Part shown: positions 43,336 through 52,261 of the stretch, piece after piece
Position numbering within the stretch: position 1 is the stretch's first letter
How the letters are laid out: the number at the start of each line of letters is the position of its first letter
DNA from: JBAXTZ01 sp041666525
GTDB lineage: Bacteria; Bacillota; Negativicutes; JBAXTZ01
Reading direction: 5' to 3'
DNA: 64,000 nt
Assembly (NCBI GenBank): GCA_041666525.1
Contig: JBAYGT010000004.1
Location: forward strand, 78,430-142,429
The notes under the pieces: model-generated
What the model was told of the DNA's origin: nothing
What the model saw: only the letters and a program-made list of their open reading frames with translations
Databases searched by the model: none
Program-made: the position numbers and the translations under genes

Positions 43336-44559
43336 ATGAAAAAAGTGTGTGTTATCGGATTAGGATATATTGGCTTGCCGACCGCAACTATTTTGGCGGA
43401 CAACGGCTATGATGTTGTCGGTTGTGATGTAAATAATCGTGTCGTTGAATCGCTAAATTGTGGAAAAGTCATTATCACAGAGCCGGATTTGGACGAGATA
43501 GTGCTGCGTGTCGTAAAAAACGGAAAACTTAGAGCTTGTTCTGAGGCTATTGTTGCAGATGTATATGTTATTGCGGTACCAACCCCGTTTATGGAAGAGA
43601 AGAAGCCGGATTTGCGTTACGTTTTTTCTGCAGTTTCTGGGATAATTAATTTGTTGGCTGAAAGCAATTTGGTCGTACTCGAGTCGACTTCGCCGGTAGG
43701 CACTACAGAAGCCATTGCTGAACTGATATATGAAAGGCGCCCAGAATTAGTTGACAAATTGTCTATTGCATATTGCCCTGAACGAGTTTTGCCGGGTAAA
43801 ATATTGCGGGAATTAGTTGAAAACGATAGAATAGTAGGCGGAATTGATGAGGAGTCTGCAACTGCTGCTTGCGAGTTTTACAAGACTTTTGTCAAAGGCG
43901 CCGTTATTCCTACCAGCGCTCGTACTGCAGAGATGTGTAAGCTCACAGAAAACGCTTATCGTGATGTAAATATCGCGTTTGCCAATGAGTTGTCAATTAT
44001 TTGCGACGAAATAGCTATTGATGTAAGGAAGCTTATTAAATTGGCAAACCATCATCCCAGAGTAAACATTCTTTCGCCCGGACCAGGGGTAGGAGGACAT
44101 TGTATTGCTGTTGATCCTTGGTTTATAGTAGATAAATCACCAAAGTCTTCGAGATTGATAAAAACTGCGCGACAAATTAATGATGCCAAACCGGAGTATA
44201 TTGCTCGAAAAATAGCTGAAGCGTGTCAGCAAGTAAACAATCCCGTCATTGCATGCTTGGGATTGGCTTTCAAGGCTGATGTCGATGACTATCGTGAAAG
44301 CCCTTCGTTGGACGTTGTTAAACTTTTGTCAATTTATTCGCCAAATGCTCGGATTATTGCAAGCGATCCATACATTTCGAAATTGCCTGAGTCGCTTGTT
44401 GGGTTGAAAAATGTTGCTTTTATGCCAGGTTTTGTTGAACTATGTCAGATAGCGTCACATATTGTAGTGTTGACCGATCATAGTGTTTATAAAAAAATTG
44501 GAAGAGATTTGCTTGAAGGGAAAGTAATAATTGATACACGCGGAATTTTTGAGCGATAA
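43336..44559 (+). CDS. wecC: UDP-N-acetyl-D-mannosamine dehydrogenase
   Basis: A 407-residue UDP-sugar 6-dehydrogenase that oxidises C6 twice to a uronic acid. Motifs: VIGLGYIGLPTATILADNG (NAD site), VAVPTPF, LTENAYRDVNIAFANEL (catalytic lysine region is TEN-type as in WecC), and the nucleophile GPGVGGHCIAVDPWF. The GGHCIAVDPWF form points to WecC/WbpA rather than Ugd. No WecB epimerase is in the window; UDP-ManNAc must come from elsewhere, or the substrate is UDP-GlcNAc. A 6-bp hairpin lies in the 62-base gap before it. Confidence 0.88.
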   Translation: MKKVCVIGLGYIGLPTATILADNGYDVVGCDVNNRVVESLNCGKVIITEPDLDEIVLRVVKNGKLRACSEAIVADVYVIAVPTPFMEEKKPDLRYVFSAVSGIINLLAESNLVVLESTSPVGTTEAIAELIYERRPELVDKLSIAYCPERVLPGKILRELVENDRIVGGIDEESATAACEFYKTFVKGAVIPTSARTAEMCKLTENAYRDVNIAFANELSIICDEIAIDVRKLIKLANHHPRVNILSPGPGVGGHCIAVDPWFIVDKSPKSSRLIKTARQINDAKPEYIARKIAEACQQVNNPVIACLGLAFKADVDDYRESPSLDVVKLLSIYSPNARIIASDPYISKLPESLVGLKNVAFMPGFVELCQIASHIVVLTDHSVYKKIGRDLLEGKVIIDTRGIFER

Positions 44560-44569
44560 AGGAAAATTT

Positions 44570-45151
44570 ATGCAATTACGTGAAATGTGGAAAAGATTAT
44601 TTGACACAGTTGTTTCGTTCTTTTCTTTGTTATTATTTTTTATTCCTATGTTAATAATTTATTTACTGATTATTAGTGAATCAAATGGTGCGTCCTTCTT
44701 TATTCAGAAGCGTGTTGGCAAAGGTAATATTGAGTTCAATATGTACAAGTTTCGTTCCATGGTTGTTGGTACGCCGAATGTTGCAACTGATAAGCTTTTA
44801 GACAGCAATAACTATGTTACCAGAATTGGAAAAATTATCAGGAAATATAGCTTAGACGAATTGCCGCAGTTGTGGAATATTTTTAAAGGCGATATGTCAA
44901 TAGTTGGTCCGCGGCCAGCGTTGTATAACCAGTATGATCTACGTGACACGCGGAACAAACTGGGAATTTCGATTTTGAAACCCGGATTGACCGGCTGGGC
45001 GCAAATTAATGGACGGGATGATATTTCGTTAGATAAAAAAATCGAGTTGGACTACTATTATCTTCGTAATCAATCGCTCTGGTTCGACTTTAAGATTATT
45101 GTTTTGACGTTTTTGACGGTTTTTAGCGGTACCGGCACAAATCCGCGTTAA
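44570..45151 (+). CDS. Initiating sugar-phosphate transferase (bacterial sugar transferase, PglC-like)
   Basis: A 193-residue phosphoglycosyl transferase that starts the repeat unit on undecaprenyl phosphate. One N-terminal membrane segment (about 14-36) precedes the catalytic domain: RVGKGNIEFNMYKFRSM, the SLDELPQLWNIFKGDMS active-site region (Asp-Glu pair), VGPRPAL and GLTGWAQINGRDD. The small single-pass form resembles PglC/WsaP rather than WbaP. The ATG at 44570 has GGA upstream. It is the last gene before a terminator. Confidence 0.9.
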   Translation: MQLREMWKRLFDTVVSFFSLLLFFIPMLIIYLLIISESNGASFFIQKRVGKGNIEFNMYKFRSMVVGTPNVATDKLLDSNNYVTRIGKIIRKYSLDELPQLWNIFKGDMSIVGPRPALYNQYDLRDTRNKLGISILKPGLTGWAQINGRDDISLDKKIELDYYYLRNQSLWFDFKIIVLTFLTVFSGTGTNPR

Positions 45152-45169
45152 TCATACATTACATTGACG

Positions 45170-45192
45170 AAAGCGCAAATCGCGCTTTTTTT
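45170..45192 (+). terminator. Intrinsic terminator ending the central glycan operon
   Basis: AAAGCGC (45170-45176) pairs with GCGCTTT (45182-45188) around a 5-base loop, followed by a T run to 45192. It lies 19 bases after the sugar transferase stop. Confidence 0.8.
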
Positions 45193-45193
45193 G

Positions 45194-45202
45194 TGCTATA
45201 AT
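45194..45202 (+). promoter_or_regulatory. Extended -10 promoter for gmd-fcl
   Basis: TGCTATAAT with preceding TG (TTTGTGCTATAAT) directly abuts the T-tract of the upstream terminator. The -10 hexamer is perfect (45197-45202). It lies 28 bases before the gmd GTG start, giving a very short leader. Confidence 0.7.
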
Positions 45203-45230
45203 GTCTGGGATTGAAATTTGCGGGGTAATT

Positions 45231-46319
45231 GTGAAAAAAATAGCTTTAATTACTGGCGTTACTGGTCAAGATGGTGCGTATCTAGCGGAATTATTGTTGA
45301 ATAAAGGTTACGAAGTGCATGGTATTAAGCGGCGCAGTTCATTATTTAATACTGCGCGTGTTGATCATCTTTACCGCGATTTACACGAAACTGATGTGAA
45401 ATTTAAAATGCATTATGGCGACCTTACTGATGCAACAAATTTAATTCGTATCGTTCAGCAGGTGCAACCGGATGAGATTTATAATTTGGCCGCCCAGAGC
45501 CATGTACAAGTGTCGTTTGAAACGCCAGAGTATACCGCTAATTCTGATGCGCTCGGAACGTTACGGTTACTTGAAGCTATTCGTATTCTTGGTTTAGAAA
45601 ACAAGACGAAATTTTATCAAGCCTCGACTAGCGAGCTGTATGGGAAAGCCCAAGAAACGCCGCAGTCAGAAACCACGCCGTTTTATCCGCGCAGTCCCTA
45701 TGCTGCGGCCAAATTATATGCTTTTTGGATTACCGTAAACTACCGCGAAGCCTATAATATGTTTGCTTGTAACGGAATATTATTTAACCATGAATCGCCG
45801 TTGCGTGGCGAGACTTTTGTGACGCGCAAAATTACTCGCGCCGTTGCTCGTATTAAACTGGGGTTGCAGGAAAAACTCTACCTTGGGAATCTCGATGCCA
45901 AACGTGATTGGGGTTACGCCAAGGATTATGTCGAGGCAATGTGGCTAATGTTACAGCAGGATCAACCGGAGGATTTTGTGATCGCAACTGGCGAAACTCA
46001 CAGCGTACGCAGTTTTGTTGCGCGGGCGTTTTCTGAAGTTGGTATTGCGGTTGGCTGGCGTGGAAATGGTATTGACGAGGTAGGTTATAATAAACAGACT
46101 GGCGTTGAGCTGGTGTGTATCGACAAAAAATATTTCCGGCCAACGGAAGTTGATTTGTTGTTGGGCGATCCCACTAAGGCGCAAAAATTGCTTGGCTGGC
46201 AAGCTAATACGTCGTTTGCTGAATTGGTGGCGATGATGGTGCGCGAAGATTTACTGGCGGCTGAACGTGATTTGTTGTGTCGCGAGGCTGGTTACAAGGT
46301 AGCGGATTACCATGAGTAG
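45231..46319 (+). CDS. gmd: GDP-mannose 4,6-dehydratase
   Basis: Gmd makes GDP-4-keto-6-deoxymannose, precursor of GDP-L-fucose and related sugars. It is 362 residues, with TGVTGQDGAYLAELLLNKGY, RRSSLFNTARVDHLY, STSELYGKAQETPQ and SPYAAAKLYA (Tyr-x-x-x-Lys), and LFNHESPLRGETFVTRK. The GTG at 45231 is chosen because the in-frame ATG at 45201 lies within the -10 box. Overlaps fcl by 8 bases. Confidence 0.95.
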   Translation: MKKIALITGVTGQDGAYLAELLLNKGYEVHGIKRRSSLFNTARVDHLYRDLHETDVKFKMHYGDLTDATNLIRIVQQVQPDEIYNLAAQSHVQVSFETPEYTANSDALGTLRLLEAIRILGLENKTKFYQASTSELYGKAQETPQSETTPFYPRSPYAAAKLYAFWITVNYREAYNMFACNGILFNHESPLRGETFVTRKITRAVARIKLGLQEKLYLGNLDAKRDWGYAKDYVEAMWLMLQQDQPEDFVIATGETHSVRSFVARAFSEVGIAVGWRGNGIDEVGYNKQTGVELVCIDKKYFRPTEVDLLLGDPTKAQKLLGWQANTSFAELVAMMVREDLLAAERDLLCREAGYKVADYHE

Positions 46320-47250
46320 TTTTTTAAATAAGAGCGCAAAGATATTTATTGCCGGTGGGCGTGGTATGGTTGGCTCGGCAATTATTCGCAAACTTAAGGA
46401 AACCGGCTACAATAACATCTTGGTGCCGACCAGCGTAGAATTAGATTTGCGAAACCAGCAGGTGGTGGATGATTTTTTAAAATATCAAAACCCCGATTAC
46501 GTTTTTCTGACGGCTGGAAAAGTTGGTGGCATTTATGCTAACGATAATTATCCGGCAGAGTTTATTTACGACAATTTAATGATTGCGGCTAATGTTATTC
46601 ACGCCGCTTATAAGTCTGATGTAAAAAAGCTATTATTTCTTGGAAGTTCGTGTATCTACCCTAAAGATTGTCCGCAACCAATCAAAGAAGAATATTTACT
46701 GAACGGTTATTTGGAACCAACAAATGAGGCGTATGCCATCGCCAAAATTGCTGGTATTAAACTCTGTCAATATTACCGTAAGCAATATGGTTGTGATTTT
46801 ATTGCGGCGATGCCGACGAATTTATTTGGGCCAAATGATAAATATGACTTGAATAATTCACACGTTTTACCGGCATTGATCAGAAAGTTTCATGAAGCGA
46901 AAGTGTCTAATGCAGAAGAAGTAGTGGTATGGGGAACCGGAATACCGCGCAGAGAGTTTCTTCATGTTGATGATTTAGCCGACGCTTGTGTTTTTTTGAT
47001 GCACAAATATTCTTGTTCATCAATTATAAATATTGGTAGCGGAGTAGATATTACTATAAAAGCGTTGGCTGAATTGATAAAAGAAATAGTTGATTTCTCT
47101 GGTGAAATTATTTTTGATGATTCCAAACCAGATGGTACTATGAAAAAACTGCTTGATGTAACCCAGATTAACAATTTGGGTTGGTGCGCGTGTACTGACT
47201 TGAAAAGGGGGATAGAATCTACTTATTGCAGCTATCTTAATACATTATAA
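46312..47250 (+). CDS. fcl: GDP-L-fucose synthase
   Basis: A 312-residue epimerase/reductase that converts the Gmd product to GDP-L-fucose with NADPH. IFIAGGRGMVGSAIIRKL (cofactor), LGSSCIYPKDCPQPI (catalytic Ser/Cys), NEAYAIAKIAG (Tyr-x-x-x-Lys) and NLFGPNDKYD are diagnostic. Paired with gmd in one operon. L-Fucose (or a derivative) is therefore a predicted component of the polysaccharide. Confidence 0.94.
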   Translation: MSSFLNKSAKIFIAGGRGMVGSAIIRKLKETGYNNILVPTSVELDLRNQQVVDDFLKYQNPDYVFLTAGKVGGIYANDNYPAEFIYDNLMIAANVIHAAYKSDVKKLLFLGSSCIYPKDCPQPIKEEYLLNGYLEPTNEAYAIAKIAGIKLCQYYRKQYGCDFIAAMPTNLFGPNDKYDLNNSHVLPALIRKFHEAKVSNAEEVVVWGTGIPRREFLHVDDLADACVFLMHKYSCSSIINIGSGVDITIKALAELIKEIVDFSGEIIFDDSKPDGTMKKLLDVTQINNLGWCACTDLKRGIESTYCSYLNTL

Positions 47251-47277
47251 TTTATCAAAATATTAATTGAGGTTATC

Positions 47278-49107
47278 ATGAAAATATTGTTCAGATCAAG
47301 CCGGCTTGTACTGATCGACGCCGTTTTTGCGGTAGTAAGTATTTACGCCGCTTTATTTATTCGGCTGGAAGGTAAAGTAGCTTCACCGTATTTTGGATAC
47401 ATTAATGATCATTTTTGGCAGCTGATTATCGCACAAATATTTATATTTTGGTTCTTTGGATTATACCATGTATCCTGGCGCCATGCTTCAATAGTTGATG
47501 GTGTTAGAATATTCGCAGCAGCTATCGTTACTTGTATTGCCTATTTTATAATCTTCTCTGCTGTACAACGTCGGCTGCCACTTAGCACTTATTTTTTGTT
47601 TGGATGCCTTGATTTAATGTTCGTAACCGGCGCACGTTATCGATCCAGATTGATGAAGAGCCTGAATTATCGTTTGCAACGACGGAATTATTCTGCTCCC
47701 AAACGGGTTCTTATTGTCGGTGCAGGTGAAGCCGGCGCTATGCTGGTGCGTGAAATACAAAATCAACAAGATTCCGATTTGTATATAGTCGGGTTCATTG
47801 ATGACGACGATAAAAAAGAAGGCAGACTAATTCTTGGCAATAAGGTGATCGGCAACCGCGAAATGATTAAGGATGTCGTTGGCAAATTTCGGGTCACTGA
47901 TATATATATTGCGTTACCTTCGTCGTCGGGGGAAATTACTCGTGATATCGCCGAAATATGCCATGCGACTGGTGCCAACGTGAAAATTCTGCCATCGTTG
48001 TACGATATTGCCGGTGGAAAAGTAACTGTTAACCAATTGCGGAATATTGAGATTGAAGACTTGCTGCAGCGTGATCAAATAAATGTAGCAGACGAAAAAC
48101 TGATGACGTTTTTTTCTGGAAAACGAATATTGGTTACTGGCGCTGGTGGTTCAATAGGTTCAGAAATATGTCGGCAGCTTGCTTGTATAGGGCCTGCGAG
48201 TTTATTGCTTGTTGGACGTGGTGAAAACAGTATTTACGAAATTGAACGTGAATTGCGGCGTGATTTCCCGGAAATAATGATATTTTCACGCATTGCCGAT
48301 GTTCGCGATGAACAGCGCATGGAGAAAATATTTTCGATAATGAAGCCGCAGGTTGTTTTTCACGCCGCAGCACACAAACATGTACCACTCATGGAGCACC
48401 ATCCTGAAGAGGCATACAACAATAATGTATTTGGAACATTTGTGGTAGGAAGGCTGGCACTTAAACACGGAGTGGATCGATTCGTGCAGGTGTCGACGGA
48501 TAAAGCCGTTAATCCTACAAATATTATGGGTGCGAGTAAACGTTTAGCGGAATTGGTAATGAAAACGCTGGTCGCAAAATCAACCACGACCCGGTTTTGT
48601 GCTGTTCGCTTCGGAAATGTACTCGGCAGCCGTGGCAGTGTGGTTCCCCATTTTCGTCAACAAATAAAAAATGGTGGTCCGATAACCATCACTCACCCAG
48701 ATATGAAACGTTATTTTATGACAATACCTGAAGCCTGTCAACTGGTGTTGCGTGCCGGAACCTTGACTGAAGGCGGGGAAATATTTCTTTTAAATATGGG
48801 TGAACCAATAAGGATTGTCGATTTGGCGCTTGATATGATATCGTTGTCCGGGTTAAAACCACATGTGGATATTGCCATTAAATACACCGGGCTGCGCCCT
48901 GGAGAGAAACTGTTTGAGGAACTCTGGAAGCAGTCGGATTCCAATGTCCGGATTATCGATGACAAGATATATATATTGTTGGAAGAAAATGATTTGGATT
49001 TCAAGTTGTTCGAAGAAAGCATAAAATTTTACTACGATTCAGAAGTTGTAATGCAGCAGATACGCCAATGGGTACCAGAGTACCAAAAACCATCAATAAA
49101 GAGTTGA
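47278..49107 (+). CDS. Membrane-anchored UDP-GlcNAc 4,6-dehydratase-like protein (PglF/WbpM/CapD long form)
   Basis: A 609-residue protein with about four membrane segments in residues 8-115, a first Rossmann domain (VLIVGAGEAGAMLVREI, about 142) and a second catalytic SDR domain (LVTGAGGSIGSEICRQL, about 283) with HAAAHKHVPLMEHHP, STDKAVNPTNIMGASKR and FGNVLGSRGSVVPHF. These match PglF/WbpM enzymes that make UDP-4-keto-6-deoxy-GlcNAc. A second route to a 4-keto sugar besides LegB. It has a normal start with GAGG upstream. Confidence 0.9.
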   Translation: MKILFRSSRLVLIDAVFAVVSIYAALFIRLEGKVASPYFGYINDHFWQLIIAQIFIFWFFGLYHVSWRHASIVDGVRIFAAAIVTCIAYFIIFSAVQRRLPLSTYFLFGCLDLMFVTGARYRSRLMKSLNYRLQRRNYSAPKRVLIVGAGEAGAMLVREIQNQQDSDLYIVGFIDDDDKKEGRLILGNKVIGNREMIKDVVGKFRVTDIYIALPSSSGEITRDIAEICHATGANVKILPSLYDIAGGKVTVNQLRNIEIEDLLQRDQINVADEKLMTFFSGKRILVTGAGGSIGSEICRQLACIGPASLLLVGRGENSIYEIERELRRDFPEIMIFSRIADVRDEQRMEKIFSIMKPQVVFHAAAHKHVPLMEHHPEEAYNNNVFGTFVVGRLALKHGVDRFVQVSTDKAVNPTNIMGASKRLAELVMKTLVAKSTTTRFCAVRFGNVLGSRGSVVPHFRQQIKNGGPITITHPDMKRYFMTIPEACQLVLRAGTLTEGGEIFLLNMGEPIRIVDLALDMISLSGLKPHVDIAIKYTGLRPGEKLFEELWKQSDSNVRIIDDKIYILLEENDLDFKLFEESIKFYYDSEVVMQQIRQWVPEYQKPSIKS

Positions 49108-49141
49108 TAATTATTTGATTGTTAACTCCAAGGAGATATCA

Positions 49142-50014
49142 ATGATTACCAAGGGAATAATTCTTGCCGGTGGATCTGGTTCGCGGCTGTGGCCGATTAC
49201 CAAAGCGGTTAGTAAGCAATTGCTGCCGATTTTCGACAAGCCGATGATTTATTATCCACTGTCAGCGCTGATGCTTGCTGGTATTAAAAATATTTTGATT
49301 ATTAATACGCCACACGAGCAAGAGCTGTTTAAGCGATTGTTGGGCGACGGTTCACAATGGGGAATAAACTTGCAATATGCGGTTCAACCCAGTCCTGACG
49401 GCTTGGCACAAGCTTTTATTATCGGTGAAGATTTTATTAACGGTGATGCCTGTGCGTTGGTTCTCGGCGACAATATTTTTTATGGTCACGGTTTCCCGGA
49501 AATGGTTAAGCGTGCGGCCAAGCAGGAGAGCGGTGCGACGGTATTCGCGTATTGGGTAAAAGATCCTGAGCGTTATGGCGTGGTTGCGTTTGATAAAGCG
49601 GGTAACGCTATTAGTCTTGAAGAAAAACCGGCGAAGCCGCAGTCGCATTACGCGGTTACCGGATTGTATTTTTATGATAACAAAGTTGTCGAATATGCCA
49701 AAGCCTTGAAACCGTCAATGCGCGGCGAACTGGAAATAACTGATTTGAACCGGGTTTATCTGGAGAACAGCAATCTGAGCGTTGAAACGATGGGACGAGG
49801 TTTTGCCTGGTTAGATACCGGTACTCAGGAATCGCTGCTTCAGGCTTCGATGTATATTGAGGCTATTCAAAACCGACAGGGAACATTAGTTAGCAGTCCG
49901 GAAGAGATTGCCTATAAATATGGCTATATTAGCCGCGAACAGTTGTTGGAACTAGGTAAGGCGATGCAGAAAAATGATTACGGAAAGTATTTGATACAAA
50001 CGGCATCTGAATAG
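49142..50014 (+). CDS. rfbA: Glucose-1-phosphate thymidylyltransferase
   Basis: RmlA makes dTDP-glucose. 290 residues, with the signature ILAGGSGSRLWPITKAVSKQ, VLGDNIFYGH, VVAFDKAGNAISLEEKP and MGRGFAWLDTGT. AAGGAGA lies 7 bases before the ATG. Provides substrate for RfbB, encoded at the other end of the locus. A strong terminator follows immediately. Confidence 0.95.
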   Translation: MITKGIILAGGSGSRLWPITKAVSKQLLPIFDKPMIYYPLSALMLAGIKNILIINTPHEQELFKRLLGDGSQWGINLQYAVQPSPDGLAQAFIIGEDFINGDACALVLGDNIFYGHGFPEMVKRAAKQESGATVFAYWVKDPERYGVVAFDKAGNAISLEEKPAKPQSHYAVTGLYFYDNKVVEYAKALKPSMRGELEITDLNRVYLENSNLSVETMGRGFAWLDTGTQESLLQASMYIEAIQNRQGTLVSSPEEIAYKYGYISREQLLELGKAMQKNDYGKYLIQTASE

Positions 50015-50015
50015 C

Positions 50016-50059
50016 AAAAAGCCAGTCTGCTGGATTATTCGCAGGCTGGCTTTTATTTT
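50016..50059. terminator. Bidirectional intrinsic terminator between rfbA and GDPD gene
   Basis: AAAGCCAGTCTGC (50018-50030) pairs with GCAGGCTGGCTTT (50041-50053), 13 bp with one wobble and a 10-base loop. A T run follows on the + strand and five A's precede it (T's on the minus strand), so it can stop transcription from both convergent genes. It marks the right border of the polysaccharide locus. Confidence 0.9.
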
Positions 50060-50064
50060 CTTGA

Positions 50065-50802
50065 CTACTTTTCCAACGCCGCCCGTGCCCGGTCGGGATA
50101 ATTGGTAATTACGCCGGTTAGGTTAAATTGCTTGACGTATTCTAGTTGTTCAACAGTATTCACGGTCCAGGTGTTTACACCAATGTCGGCTGATTTTGCA
50201 GCAGCAATCATCGCGTTATCCAGAGAACTATAGCAGGGATGGATATATTCGGAAGGTCCTGACTGCTTGCACATTGATACAACGTCTACCGGAGTTCCTT
50301 CAAACAGTAGTGCGGTTTTTATCTGAGCGTCGACCGCCTTAACTTTATTAAGCGTGTTATGGTGAAAGCAGGAAACAATTATTCGGTCATAAGGGTTTTT
50401 GATTGGTTTGCTATAAATAATGTCCAATAATTTTTGCTCAATACCGTGATGAATATAGGGGCCGTTCTTGATTTCGATGTTGACGATAAAGTTTTCATCA
50501 GTGGTAACGAACCAATCCCAAAATTCAGCAAAGCTGGGAATTTTTTCACCGCTGAATTGTGTGCCAAACCAGCTGCCAAAATCGTAGCGCTTGAGTTCGG
50601 CCAAAGTTTTCTTTCTGAGTTCACCGCGACAGTTGCTGGTACGCTCCAGCGCATCGTCATGACAGATTACGATTTCACCGTCAGCGGTCAGATGGACATC
50701 CAGTTCAACGCCGTCCGCTTTTTGTTGATAGGCGAGCAGGAATGCCACCATTGTGTTTTCCGGCGCATAGCCGCTCGCGCCCCGGTGAGCAATTATTAGC
50801 AT
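50065..50802 (-). CDS. Glycerophosphodiester phosphodiesterase
   Basis: A 245-residue TIM-barrel enzyme hydrolysing glycerophosphodiesters to glycerol 3-phosphate and an alcohol. Catalytic and metal-binding residues are visible: LIIAHRGASGYAPENT (His6, Glu15), GVELDVHLT (Glu33, Asp35), ICHDDALERT (His48). No signal peptide, so it is cytoplasmic (UgpQ-like). GGAGGG precedes the ATG on the minus strand. The only full minus-strand gene in the window. Confidence 0.92.
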   Translation of the reverse strand: MLIIAHRGASGYAPENTMVAFLLAYQQKADGVELDVHLTADGEIVICHDDALERTSNCRGELRKKTLAELKRYDFGSWFGTQFSGEKIPSFAEFWDWFVTTDENFIVNIEIKNGPYIHHGIEQKLLDIIYSKPIKNPYDRIIVSCFHHNTLNKVKAVDAQIKTALLFEGTPVDVVSMCKQSGPSEYIHPCYSSLDNAMIAAAKSADIGVNTWTVNTVEQLEYVKQFNLTGVITNYPDRARAALEK

Positions 50803-50920
50803 AAACCCTCCGCTAATTGATAATATTTAATAAAAATAATAATTCGACAAATTCAGTTGAAATCCTGCCATAATTTCAAGTAGCCACTAAAAAAATATTT
50901 ATTTTAATATGGTGTTGCAG

Positions 50921-50949
50921 TTGAAAAAAAACAATTAATAATGTAAAAT
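50921..50949 (+). promoter_or_regulatory. Sigma-70 promoter for the ROK regulator gene
   Basis: TTGAAA (50921-50926), a 17-base spacer and TAAAAT (50944-50949), with TG directly before the -10. This is the best complete promoter in the window. It lies in the 201-base divergent gap (50803-51003), which otherwise holds only AT-rich sequence and the minus-strand start region. Confidence 0.65.
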
Positions 50950-51003
50950 ACGCAGGCGGAGAAATACTGCAAATAGTTTAGTTCGGAAAAAGGGGAATTA
51001 TTA

Positions 51004-52149
51004 ATGCAAAGGTTGGAAGCTATTGTCCATAGTACTATCAAAGAGGCTAATGAAAAACGGGTGTTGAATACTGCGATACAATTGCGCAAGTTTACCAAAA
51101 ACGAGTTAGTTCGACAATCAGGCGTCAGTATGACTACTGTGTCAAAAATTGTCGATGAATATACTGGCCGCGGGATATTAAAGGTAATTGGACAAGGTGA
51201 GTTGATTACTGCTGGAAGAAAGCCCAGTCTGTATGTTTTTGTCAGTGATTCAGTCTATTCGGTCGGCGTAAGTTTTCGTCGTGGAGTAATGGAGTTTATC
51301 ATTGTTGATTTGGATTTAAATATCGTATTCGAGCGTGATTGTGAATATAAAATGGATCAAATAACTAATCACGGTGAGCATTTTTCAGTTATTGTATCCG
51401 ATTACATTAAAGAAAGCGGCATAGATGCAACGCGAATTGCCGGAATCGGATTTACCTTCCCGTGGCTGGAACAGTTTGACTTCGACGCGCTTTCTAAGTC
51501 TGTAGTTTTTAAGACCGAAGTGTTTGCTTATGAAGGACGAAATATACCGGTTATTTTTGAAAACCGTGCTAATGCCGCGATTTTTGCAGAAATGCGTGCC
51601 CGCGACATTCTTCAGGGGAACGGCGTTTATGTTTCAGTAGCCGATGGCATTGATATTGGCGTGTTGATCAATGGCAGTATTTTTAATAGCCGCAGTGTCG
51701 GCGCAAAAACGCTAGCTCATATGACCGTTGCAGTTGACGGTCGGCCATGCCGCTGTGGCGGCAAGGGCTGCTGGGATAGCTATGTGTCGATTCCGGCATT
51801 GGTGAAAGACTGTCAAGCCGTTGTTGGCAAAAAAGTGAAAGATTTCGTTGATGTTATTGAGTTATGTGGCGGCGGTGATGCAAAAGTTGGCGCAGTTTGT
51901 GAAAACTATGGCAAGATGCTAGCTGTGGGCATTACCAACATCATATTAGCTTATGCGCCTGAACATGTGGTTATCGGCGGTAAGCTAATGCGTCATGCCG
52001 AAAAGCTGTTGCCGCGCTTGAAGCAATATCTTTCAGCAGAGGATTTTGCGAAAGTATCGTTTTCTAAACTTGATCAAAAAACACCGATAATGGGGGCGGC
52101 GATGTTGCCGATTCAAAAAGTGTTGTATATGGGACAAATGACGATTTAA
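51004..52149 (+). CDS. ROK-family transcriptional regulator (NagC/XylR type)
   Basis: A 381-residue protein: an N-terminal winged helix-turn-helix (about 25-75; ELVRQSGVSMTTVSKIVDEY) and a ROK sugar-binding domain with the zinc motif CRCGGKGCWDSY (about 252-263) and NIILAYAPEHVVIGG near the C-terminus. The ATP-binding motif of ROK kinases is not apparent, so it is a regulator. AAAGGGGAA precedes the ATG. It lies upstream of gapA in the same direction and may sense a sugar or amino sugar to control glycolysis, but no operator could be identified. Confidence 0.85.
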   Translation: MQRLEAIVHSTIKEANEKRVLNTAIQLRKFTKNELVRQSGVSMTTVSKIVDEYTGRGILKVIGQGELITAGRKPSLYVFVSDSVYSVGVSFRRGVMEFIIVDLDLNIVFERDCEYKMDQITNHGEHFSVIVSDYIKESGIDATRIAGIGFTFPWLEQFDFDALSKSVVFKTEVFAYEGRNIPVIFENRANAAIFAEMRARDILQGNGVYVSVADGIDIGVLINGSIFNSRSVGAKTLAHMTVAVDGRPCRCGGKGCWDSYVSIPALVKDCQAVVGKKVKDFVDVIELCGGGDAKVGAVCENYGKMLAVGITNIILAYAPEHVVIGGKLMRHAEKLLPRLKQYLSAEDFAKVSFSKLDQKTPIMGAAMLPIQKVLYMGQMTI

Positions 52150-52211
52150 TTATGCTCGATTTTGGTCAGAATTCGGTCAATTCAGCAGTGTACAATTGGT
52201 TTCAGTTGGAG

Positions 52212-52217
52212 TATAAT
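52212..52217 (+). promoter_or_regulatory. Candidate -10 box upstream of gapA
   Basis: A perfect TATAAT in GGAGTATAATAC lies 45 bases before the gapA start and its TTGGAGG site. No convincing -35 box is present at 16-18 bases, so the call rests on the -10 and its position. Confidence 0.5.
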
Positions 52218-52261
52218 ACTTTCAGATACAAATCTATAAAATTTTTTGGAGGTTTCATTCA

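Noticed and set aside
45201..45230. ATG at 45201 as gmd start
   Set aside because: It lies within the perfect TATAAT of the promoter. The GTG at 45231 matches the family N-terminus.
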